From CAZTWC01 sp964617105 [NCBI: uncultured Myxococcia bacterium] (GTDB lineage: Bacteria; CAZTWC01): a stretch of 5,764 nt of DNA. Numbering within the stretch: the stretch's first letter is position 1; each line of letters starts with the position of its first letter. The position numbers and the translations under genes are program-made. Under the pieces are notes generated by a model. It saw nothing but the letters and a program-made list of their open reading frames with translations. It did not search any database and was not told the origin of the DNA. Of the stretch, positions 1 through 5,505 are shown piece after piece. The DNA lies in NCBI GenBank assembly GCA_964617105.1, contig CAZTWC010000246.1, positions 1-5,764 on the forward strand, given 5' to 3'.

Positions 1-1
1 C

Positions 2-436
2 AGTTCAGTCACTATTGGAGGCAGCCTGAACCATAAAGTGCTGGGCACCACCCAGACGGCCACAGTGGGTCCCAAGCAGGAAATTATCGGTGGGGCTTAC
101 TCCATGGTTGTGGCGAATGGTCCCACCCCTCAACCTAATGCCTGGTCAGTTGATGCTGCTATGGGAAATATTTCCATCAACACTATGGCCGGGCAGATCA
201 AAATAGGTGGCAAGAGCGCTATATCACCGGCTGTTCTGGGCACTGAACTTGTAGCCAGTTTACAGGCTCTTATCCAGATTTTTACCAGCAATGCAGCGGC
301 AATCACCGGCCCCTGTTCAGTGGGGTCGCCAGCCCAACTTTCACCTGCAGTTGTTACTGCACTCTCTTCCTGGGCAGGTTCTCTGGCAAACATATTGTCA
401 CAGTGTGTGATGCTTAAAAAATTACCCGCAGGATAA
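2..436 (+). CDS. Phage baseplate spike/assembly protein (gpV-like), C-terminal part, 5' truncated
   Basis: The reading frame is open to the left edge, so the GTG at 38 is internal and the start lies outside the window. 144 residues are visible. Residues 1-70 are short beta-type repeats rich in Gly, Thr, Val and Ile (GNISINTMAGQIKIGG at 55-70), as in the beta-helical stalk of gpV/gp5/VgrG-type spikes. Two helical stretches follow (about 80-100 and 115-135), and the protein closes with ILSQCVMLKK. From memory, many phage baseplate assembly V proteins end in a similar helix plus 'ILS-KVFL' pattern. The role inferred from the family is the trimeric spike or hub at the base of the tail tube. The stop codon overlaps the ribosome binding site of the next gene. 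The OB-fold and any lytic domain would be upstream and cannot be judged. Confidence 0.72.
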   Translation, partial: SSVTIGGSLNHKVLGTTQTATVGPKQEIIGGAYSMVVANGPTPQPNAWSVDAAMGNISINTMAGQIKIGGKSAISPAVLGTELVASLQALIQIFTSNAAAITGPCSVGSPAQLSPAVVTALSSWAGSLANILSQCVMLKKLPAG

Positions 437-451
437 AAGGAGACTCGAACT

Positions 452-694
452 ATGACCGAGTGGGAACAGATCAAGATGGAAACTCAGTTAAACAACATGA
501 GAACTTTTGCCGAAATGCTACGGGAAAGTGCTCTCTGTCATGTTCAGTTGGAGGCCCAACGGCTCCAAAAAATGGCGGTAAACCTGGCCAAGGTAATGCC
601 TGCCAATGTCAAGGGCAAGGATAAAAGTAAAGACAATGGTAATGGCAAGAGCAAGAACAAAGCAAAAGAGACGAACACTGTTAAAGGAAATTAA
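452..694 (+). CDS. Small protein with helical N-terminal half and Lys/Asn/Gly-rich tail, unknown function
   Basis: Not recognised. The start at 452 is supported by AAAAGGAG at 435-442, nine bases upstream. Residues 1-50 are predicted by eye to be mostly amphipathic helix (Glu, Gln, Met, Leu and Arg-rich). From about residue 54 the protein becomes a hydrophilic, probably disordered tail of alternating Lys with Gly, Ser, Asp and Asn, with 9 Lys in the last 27 residues. There is no signal peptide, membrane segment or enzymatic motif. It lies between the spike gene and a second unknown gene, with gaps of 15 bases on each side, so it is very likely co-translated with the baseplate genes. It could be a small baseplate component or an assembly chaperone, but that rests on position only. 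The regular SD and clean spacing make it a credible gene despite its size. Confidence 0.7.
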   Translation: MTEWEQIKMETQLNNMRTFAEMLRESALCHVQLEAQRLQKMAVNLAKVMPANVKGKDKSKDNGNGKSKNKAKETNTVKGN

Positions 695-709
695 CAAGGG
701 AAATAGACA

Positions 710-1657
710 ATGTCTGATTGGCAGCAATGCGACCTGAATAGCCTGGTTCCTGGGCAAATCCAGCAAGCAGTGGATACGGTGGGAACTCTGTCCGATACTG
801 CCTCCACCGGACTAAAAACTGCTGCTGGTGGCCTAAAAGTATTGTCATCGCTGGTTGTGGAGGCCAATGACCCGCTGAGTGCTGCCATCAATAATATTAC
901 CAGCCGCATTGATTCTCTAGTGGATATTGCCTTCAACACCCTTCAAACCGGTGTCTATTTTTATGCCGACGGTGGTCCTCTGATATCAGGTGGCGAACCC
1001 GATGGCGTGCCCGGTTTTATCTCTCGCCTGGATGCATCACTGCGTGATCCTGGCGATGATAACAGCCCCCAGTTCAGGGATTCATCCCAGGTGGAGGCAG
1101 TAATACTGTGCGCTGGCGCCGAGTCTATTATGAACCTTTTGCCAATGCTGAAGTTGATGGGTGAATTGTTTGGCATCCAGAAGTTCAAAGACGCCTGCCA
1201 CAGGCTGGCCAATGCCCACAACACCTTGCCAGAGGAGATCTATTGGAGTATGCCCTCACCACCTGATTGGCAGTCTGGCAAAATGCGGGACTATCTTCCC
1301 CCTCTGGCGGAGATTGACGAGTTACTGGAGCAAATTCTGGGAATGACCCGGACGGCCAGAGGAGTGGGTGATTTTCTTGGAGAAGTGGCCCAGATATTGG
1401 ACGAAAAAGCCAACATTCTTTTGGAAATGGCAGATGAAACTAAAAAACTCGCTGATAGTCTTGAGGCGCTTATATCCACACCGGGGATGAAAGGTCTGCA
1501 CATTAAGACCAATGGCGGCAATGAGGGCTTTATTGAGGAGATAAAACAGGCCAAGAATCCTCCATCTTGGCACTACGATAGTTGGGTAGTGGGAGTAGTG
1601 CTCTTGGGCGGCAGTGGTGACTTTGCCAAGATCCCAGGGCTGTTTGGTTTCTCCTGA
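710..1657 (+). CDS. Uncharacterised helical phage structural protein between spike and wedge genes
   Basis: 315 residues; I cannot assign a named family. The ATG at 710 has AAGGG at 696-700. Visible layout: helical region at about 14-80 with a heptad-like hydrophobic pattern; a conserved-looking turn GVYFYADGG (81-89); GVPGFISRLDASLRDPGD (99-116) followed by a Pro-Gln-Phe triplet (120-122); helices at 125-170; a Pro-rich break SMPSPPDW (180-187); a long acidic helix, possibly coiled coil, at about 194-255; and a hydrophobic Gly-rich C-terminus with VVGVVLLGG (293-301). I recall similar 'F-SR...D-DP-RP-F' and late 'VVLxGG' patterns in proteins coded beside baseplate genes of other myoviruses, but cannot verify this here. 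There is no signal peptide. Context points to a virion or baseplate-assembly role. The C-terminal hydrophobic stretch is short for a true transmembrane helix. Confidence 0.8.
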   Translation: MSDWQQCDLNSLVPGQIQQAVDTVGTLSDTASTGLKTAAGGLKVLSSLVVEANDPLSAAINNITSRIDSLVDIAFNTLQTGVYFYADGGPLISGGEPDGVPGFISRLDASLRDPGDDNSPQFRDSSQVEAVILCAGAESIMNLLPMLKLMGELFGIQKFKDACHRLANAHNTLPEEIYWSMPSPPDWQSGKMRDYLPPLAEIDELLEQILGMTRTARGVGDFLGEVAQILDEKANILLEMADETKKLADSLEALISTPGMKGLHIKTNGGNEGFIEEIKQAKNPPSWHYDSWVVGVVLLGGSGDFAKIPGLFGFS

Positions 1658-1692
1658 TTGCCGGGGTTGATAGTAGCATAGTGGGGTGAATT

Positions 1693-1697
1693 AGGAG
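1693..1697 (+). promoter_or_regulatory. Ribosome binding site that decides the start of the gp25-like gene
   Basis: AGGAG directly abuts the ATG at 1698, which is too close for normal initiation, but sits six bases before the in-frame ATG at 1704. It therefore favours 1704 and removes two residues (Met-Ser) from the longest reading. Confidence 0.65.
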
Positions 1698-1703
1698 ATG
1701 AGC

Positions 1704-2096
1704 ATGGAGTTTGAAAACCAGCACCTGGGCATTGACCTGATTTTAGACGGCCAGGGGGAACTAGTGGTGTCGCCTTCAGGTGATTTGGCTCTGACTCAGG
1801 ACGGAAGGATGTCGCTTATGCAAGATATTAAAAATCTTCTCCAGACCTTACCAGGTGATCTCTTTTCTCATCCTGAATATGGATGCGGCCTGGAGAGGTT
1901 GCTGGGAGATGACCGGGACCAAAAATTGATTGATCGGACAATTGGCGATGCTCTTTTATACAACCAGGCTGTTGCCACCCGAATAGAGGATGGCCGGGTG
2001 CTTTGTAAAGCACAAAAGGTAGAGAGAGATAACGGCCAAGTTGAAATTGAGATCGAGGTGGATGGCATCACTGAAGTGGCTACATATCATTCATAA
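1704..2096 (+). CDS. W: Baseplate wedge protein, GPW/gp25 family
   Basis: 130 residues from the preferred ATG at 1704 (132 if 1698 is used). The gp25 family fold covers about residues 25-120. The N-terminal part contains LVVSPSGDLALTQDG (20-34), the usual beta lead-in. Then comes the family signature: a helix followed by LLQTLPGDLFSHPEYGCGL (45-63), matching the gp25 pattern 'L-T--GE----P-YG--L'. It ends with a helical segment and a beta strand pair (QVEIEIEVDGITEVATYHS). The length is normal for the family. By homology it forms the wedge core with J-type proteins and contacts the first sheath ring, helping start sheath polymerisation. The family is often called 'lysozyme', a label inherited from T4, but this protein shows no lysozyme catalytic motif. 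Gene order upstream of J matches P2 W-J. Confidence 0.9.
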   Translation: MEFENQHLGIDLILDGQGELVVSPSGDLALTQDGRMSLMQDIKNLLQTLPGDLFSHPEYGCGLERLLGDDRDQKLIDRTIGDALLYNQAVATRIEDGRVLCKAQKVERDNGQVEIEIEVDGITEVATYHS

Positions 2097-2141
2097 TAGG
2101 TGACTCATAACAAGTGGGTTGAAGGGATAGATTAAATGACC

Positions 2142-2146
2142 GGAGG
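2142..2146 (+). promoter_or_regulatory. Strong ribosome binding site for the baseplate J gene
   Basis: GGAGG lies eight bases before the ATG at 2155 and fixes that start. A nine-codon out-of-frame ORF (2136-2165) begins just upstream of it and ends inside the J gene. Confidence 0.75.
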
Positions 2147-2154
2147 ATTTAGAG

Positions 2155-3288
2155 ATGGAGTTTAAAACCTACGACCAGATCGTTGCCCAGATGATTGAGG
2201 GATTGAAAGATAAGACTTCACTATCAAATTTCAATCCTGGCTCTATTATCAGGACCATCACTGAGGTTTATGCCAATGTATCGGCTGAACTCTACGAGAT
2301 GATCGGCCGGGTGTTGAAACAGGCTTATCTCCAAACTGCCACCGACTATTTCCTCGATTTAAAAGCCAAGGAATTTGGCATTGAGCGTAAGTGTGCCACT
2401 AAGACCGAGGGCAAAGTTACGTTTTTTACTAAACTCAAGCAGCCGGCCAAAGCCAATATCCCCATTCCCATGGGTAGCATTGTGGCCACCGGAGTCGATG
2501 GGACGGGTAAAGAATACCGTTTTATCACCACCAAAAAGATGGTGCTCCTGAAGGGTAACAGGTCAATTACTGTTCCGGTGATCGCAGAAGCAGCAGGTGC
2601 TGGCCACAATGTTGGACCCAACTCTATTTACCGAATGAAAACCTTTATCAAAGGCATTGCTGAGGTTGTCAACCGGCCGGAGTGGTTGACTAGTGAAGGA
2701 ACTGACCGAGAGAGTGACGATGCATTGCGGGAGAGAACATTTCTGGCCTGGGATCAGTTGGCTCGGGGAAGCACCAAACAATCCTACATTTCCTGGGCAA
2801 TAGGGGTGAACGGTGTAAAGAAAGTCTGGGTAAATGACAACCTGCCCCGGGGACAAGGCACACTCGACATCTACCTCCTTGGTGAATCGGGTATGCCCTC
2901 CCAGGCTCTACTCACCAGGGCGCAGAGTATTATCGACAAAAACAAGCCTCTCTGTGCTGATGTGCTGGTCCGGGCACCGTCACCGGTTTATGTCTCTGTT
3001 CAGGCATTTGTCACCATAAAAAAGGGATACAGCACCCAGGTTGCTGAAGCGGAGATTCTAAGACGGTTGGATATCTATTTTTCAGGTGATGAAGATATGG
3101 ATTTGGACTGGCTAAAACCATTGGGCGTTGGCATGGATGTGATCTCCATGCAGTTGGCGGAGCTAATTATGAGTGTTGATGGTGTTCATAATATCGACCT
3201 TAAATGCCCCAGGCAAGATTTGAAAATAAACTCTTTTGAATATGCTGTGCCCGGCAGTATCAACCTCACTTTTGGAGTAGATGGTTAA
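2155..3288 (+). CDS. J: Baseplate J-like protein (P2 gpJ / T4 gp6 family)
   Basis: 377 residues, the normal length for gpJ-type proteins. The N-terminal 1-75 is helical (SNFNPGSIIRTITEVYANV at 24-42), typical of the family's start. The central beta region includes IPIPMGSIVAT (102-112) and the hallmark AEAAGAGHNVGPNSI (144-158), followed by the signature EGTDRESDDALRERTF (181-196) and GSTKQSYISWAIGVNGV (205-221). RGQGTLDIYLLG (232-243) fits the next conserved strand. The C-terminal third (about 275-377) holds the alpha/beta domains that by homology pair with gp25-like and neighbouring wedge copies. In the particle, J dimers join the hub and wedge and spread the sheath signal. The gene overlaps the next by one base (TAATG), implying coupled translation with gpI. 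No truncation or frameshift is seen. Confidence 0.95.
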   Translation: MEFKTYDQIVAQMIEGLKDKTSLSNFNPGSIIRTITEVYANVSAELYEMIGRVLKQAYLQTATDYFLDLKAKEFGIERKCATKTEGKVTFFTKLKQPAKANIPIPMGSIVATGVDGTGKEYRFITTKKMVLLKGNRSITVPVIAEAAGAGHNVGPNSIYRMKTFIKGIAEVVNRPEWLTSEGTDRESDDALRERTFLAWDQLARGSTKQSYISWAIGVNGVKKVWVNDNLPRGQGTLDIYLLGESGMPSQALLTRAQSIIDKNKPLCADVLVRAPSPVYVSVQAFVTIKKGYSTQVAEAEILRRLDIYFSGDEDMDLDWLKPLGVGMDVISMQLAELIMSVDGVHNIDLKCPRQDLKINSFEYAVPGSINLTFGVDG

Positions 3289-3941
3289 TGGCTGAACAGT
3301 CTAAACAAATTGAAAAATTTGCTGAAACCACAGAGAAACTGGCCGACTACCTTTGGTGGCTGTTGCCTGTGTTTTTCAAAAAGAAGGCCAAACACGAGTC
3401 CGGGCTTTACCCCATGCTGGAGGTGTTTGGCAAAGGACTCGATGATGTGAGGGCACAAATTTTATTGTCCTCCAAGCAGTTTGCTGCCAAGACAGCCAAA
3501 GGTGAGTATTTGGAGAGCATTGGTCTGGCCTATGGCACTTATCGGCTACCGGACGAAAATGACCGAAAACTGCGGAAGAGAATTATGACTGCCTTTGAGA
3601 AAAAGCAAAAAGAGGGGACAGCTGCCGGGCTGATAGAGGCACTAAATGACCTGGGCTTTAAAGTGACAATAGATGAACTATATAGGAAAAACCGTCACCG
3701 TTGGGCTGAGTTTATCGTCAGGATTCTCAAGTGGGACGGCAAGTTTTCCCAGGACAATTTTTATGCAGAGGTAAACCGAATGAAACCAGCCCATACCAGG
3801 ATGGTAGCTGATCCCGCCGTGGTGCTGGATACCTGGGATGATGGAGGTGTTCTCGACCAAGGGCAGGAGATAGAGGTTAGTCCTAGTCCTGGGGCTGGAC
3901 CTGCTTGGTCAAACTATTTTGATTCCTGGAGGCTGCCATGA
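3288..3941 (+). CDS. I: Tail protein I-like baseplate wedge tip protein
   Basis: 217 residues. The ATG overlaps the J stop codon by one base, with GGAG at 3274-3277. The family-type core is at 70-123: KGEYLESIGLAYGTYRLPDE (71-90), then DRKLRKRIM and an amphipathic helix leading to LIEALNDLGFKVTI. This matches the 'LD-LG--yG--R--dEsD--yR-RI' signature of P2 gpI and related tail proteins. The N-terminal 1-60 is helical with an aromatic cluster YLWWLLPVFF (21-30). An alpha/beta part continues to about 180. The last 35 residues are acidic and Gly/Pro/Ser-rich, with SPSPGAGP at 198-205, and end in aromatic residues; this looks like a flexible tail that could dock the fibre. Family role: wedge tip and platform for fibre attachment. 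It is longer than P2 gpI, mainly at the C-terminus. Confidence 0.85.
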   Translation: MAEQSKQIEKFAETTEKLADYLWWLLPVFFKKKAKHESGLYPMLEVFGKGLDDVRAQILLSSKQFAAKTAKGEYLESIGLAYGTYRLPDENDRKLRKRIMTAFEKKQKEGTAAGLIEALNDLGFKVTIDELYRKNRHRWAEFIVRILKWDGKFSQDNFYAEVNRMKPAHTRMVADPAVVLDTWDDGGVLDQGQEIEVSPSPGAGPAWSNYFDSWRLP

Positions 3942-5482
3942 GTCAAGAGAGAATATTTGATTATCGGGCCCCCAGATCAACCCATTTGCTGAACAACAAG
4001 TTTGTGGGACTGATGCCGCCGGGTGTTTACAATGGTTATCATGTCTCCACTGCTGGAGAGATTAGCCCAGGGGTGCTGTTGACAAAAGATGGAGTCAAAA
4101 TATCTGAGGATTGGCCGGTCAAGGTTAATATTCCTCCCAATAACTCTAGTCACCCGCGGACTGACCTGATCTTTTGCAGCCACGAGTATGTCCAGACTGT
4201 GCCTCCACCTGCGGCTATTTACGAAATAATCGAGGGTAATCCCGGGCCGGAAACACCAGTGCCACATTTACCCGACAAGGCGATTTTACTTGCTGTTGGC
4301 ACCATTCTCCCTGGTAGCGACAGATACTCAAATGTCCGCCAGGCGGGACCGCCTGACTACGCTGTTAATGCTTGTTTTAATGGTAATAGCAGCGGTAATG
4401 GTAATAACAATGGCATTATTGTTGATGTGGATACTGATAATACTGCTGCAAATGCTCCTGCTTGGCGAATTATCAAAGGTGATCTGGCCGCCTTCAGGAC
4501 TAAATGGGATATCAACACTGGAGAAATCTTCCATTATGCTGTTGCTCCAGGCAAATTAAGAGACAACGATATCATCGACTGGGGCAAACCTGTTCTAACC
4601 GTGTCGGCGGATGGGGTCAATCAGATACTGGATCTGGCCGGCCAGGGCAGGACTACTGAAACAGTAAAAGTAAATGCCGATAATATTGCCGCAGAAATCG
4701 CTAACCGGAAAACTATTACTGATGCCATCAAGGCATCTCTCCTGACCGAGAGCCTACAGCGGGAGAGCACGGATTCACTTATCCAGAATCAGTTCAAATT
4801 AGTCCAGGGCTCCCTGGGCTGGAACGATCCTCCTGTCGATTCCATTGCCGGACTAAATAATAGGATATCTACCATTGAAACTGCTGATGGCGGTGGCCTT
4901 CCCAACCACGGCAAAAGGCACGAGGCTGGTGGTGCTGACCAGGTTGACTTTGACAAATTGGCTGATGGCAAAAAATTTAAAAAGATGACCGCCCAAGAGC
5001 GGACAAAAATCCAGAAATCTTACAGCCATACCAATAACCAGGCCATACACTTGTCATCCAGCCAGGTAAATGACCTGACCGGAGGGCAGAACTCGAAAAT
5101 CCACTGTCACGATGATATTTACGGTCGCAAAGATAAACTGCAGGAAGCCATCGATGCTAAGTCTGACTGGTTTCACAACCACGACAACCGGTATCTTTAC
5201 AAGATATTCTCCAAATCAATAACTCTGACGCCAAGCAAGGACCAACTGGTCACCACTTTGGATCTACCACCCGATCACATCGCTCTGTCTTATAACTATG
5301 TGAACGATAAAAATCTACCGGAGCAGCCAACCTACGCCATGGGTGCTCATACTACTAAAATTCACTGCCTGGTGATGAAAAAATCAAATGGTAATAGCAC
5401 TGACAAAGATTACCAAATTTTTCTCTGGAACAAAAGTGATTACAAACTGTGGATCAACATTGACATCTTTGGCATTGATTAA
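3938..5482 (+). CDS. Tail fibre / receptor-binding protein (gpH position) with coiled coil and HxH repeats
   Basis: 514 residues. The ATG at 3938 overlaps the gpI stop (ATGA), with GGAGG at 3928-3932. Layout: an N-terminal attachment-type domain (1-145) with LNNKFVGLMPPGVYNGYHV (18-36), TDLIFCSHEY and an Ile-Leu-Ala-Val-Gly strand, as in the baseplate-proximal domains of many phage fibres; an Asn/Gly/Ser loop (148-159); a mixed region to about 240; a probable trimeric coiled coil (244-290); fibre motifs HGKRHEAGGADQ (324-335) and SHTNNQAIHLSS (363-374); two HxHDxxY units, HCHDDIY (389-395) and HNHDNRY (413-419); and a C-terminal beta-rich domain (about 422-514) likely to bind the receptor. 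By analogy with T4 gp37, the HxH pairs may hold metal ions in a trimer. There is no separate collar or intramolecular chaperone motif. The position directly after gpI equals that of P2 gpH. Confidence 0.88.
   Translation: MSQERIFDYRAPRSTHLLNNKFVGLMPPGVYNGYHVSTAGEISPGVLLTKDGVKISEDWPVKVNIPPNNSSHPRTDLIFCSHEYVQTVPPPAAIYEIIEGNPGPETPVPHLPDKAILLAVGTILPGSDRYSNVRQAGPPDYAVNACFNGNSSGNGNNNGIIVDVDTDNTAANAPAWRIIKGDLAAFRTKWDINTGEIFHYAVAPGKLRDNDIIDWGKPVLTVSADGVNQILDLAGQGRTTETVKVNADNIAAEIANRKTITDAIKASLLTESLQRESTDSLIQNQFKLVQGSLGWNDPPVDSIAGLNNRISTIETADGGGLPNHGKRHEAGGADQVDFDKLADGKKFKKMTAQERTKIQKSYSHTNNQAIHLSSSQVNDLTGGQNSKIHCHDDIYGRKDKLQEAIDAKSDWFHNHDNRYLYKIFSKSITLTPSKDQLVTTLDLPPDHIALSYNYVNDKNLPEQPTYAMGAHTTKIHCLVMKKSNGNSTDKDYQIFLWNKSDYKLWINIDIFGID
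4340..4355 (+). repeat. Short perfect inverted repeat inside the fibre gene
   Basis: Seven-base arms CAGGCGG and CCGCCTG flank a two-base centre, giving a GC-rich hairpin (in practice six pairs and a four-base loop) in the mRNA. It is not followed by a T-run, so it is not a terminator. It falls in the codons just before the Asn/Gly/Ser loop. It may be a translation pause site or chance. Confidence 0.5.
4379..4414 (+). repeat. Low-complexity GGTAAT-type tract coding an Asn/Gly/Ser loop
   Basis: The segment reads as repeated AAT, GGT and AGC codons and codes for fibre residues 148-159, NGNSSGNGNNNG. It separates the N-terminal attachment domain from the following region and looks like a flexible linker or exposed loop. 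A 13-base piece of it (4379-4391) recurs at 5387-5399, where it again codes Asn-Gly-Asn-Ser. Confidence 0.6.
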
Positions 5483-5487
5483 GGTGA
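5481..5487 (+). promoter_or_regulatory. AAGGTGA ribosome binding site after the fibre gene
   Basis: It overlaps the end of the fibre gene stop codon. It is placed eight bases before the ATG at 5496, which opens only a 19-codon ORF (5496-5555). It is 18 bases from the ATG at 5506 of the longer reading frame, so the true arrangement is unclear. Confidence 0.4.
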
Positions 5488-5505
5488 ATTTGAAAATGGT
5501 GATGA

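Noticed and set aside
130-474. 114-codon open frame on the minus strand across the spike gene end
   Set aside because: Antisense to a well-supported gene, with no credible ribosome binding site and no recognisable protein.
1161-1346. 61-codon + strand open frame inside the 315-aa gene
   Set aside because: Overlaps a longer, better supported frame; the sequence is an out-of-frame shadow with no domain.
1698-1703. Upstream ATG of the gp25-like gene as start
   Set aside because: The AGGAG motif touches this ATG; the ATG at 1704 has normal spacing.
4079-4106. TTGACA followed after 16 bases by TATCTG, resembling a promoter
   Set aside because: It lies inside the fibre gene, the -10 match is poor, and no gene starts just downstream.
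4290-4559. 89-codon + strand frame inside the fibre gene with a hydrophobic stretch (LVLMVIAAVMVITMALLLM)
   Set aside because: It looks like a holin-type membrane protein, but the stretch comes from reading the GGTAAT-rich loop in another frame. No SD is seen and the host frame is clearly coding.
4634-4645. Perfect 12-base palindrome CTGGCCGGCCAG
   Set aside because: Single copy within coding sequence; its codons (Leu-Ala-Gly-Gln) explain it and nothing nearby suggests a binding site.
4379-5399. Repeated 13-mer AATGGTAATAGCA at 4379 and 5387
   Set aside because: Both copies code Asn-Gly-Asn-Ser in the fibre; short codon-level similarity is enough to explain it.
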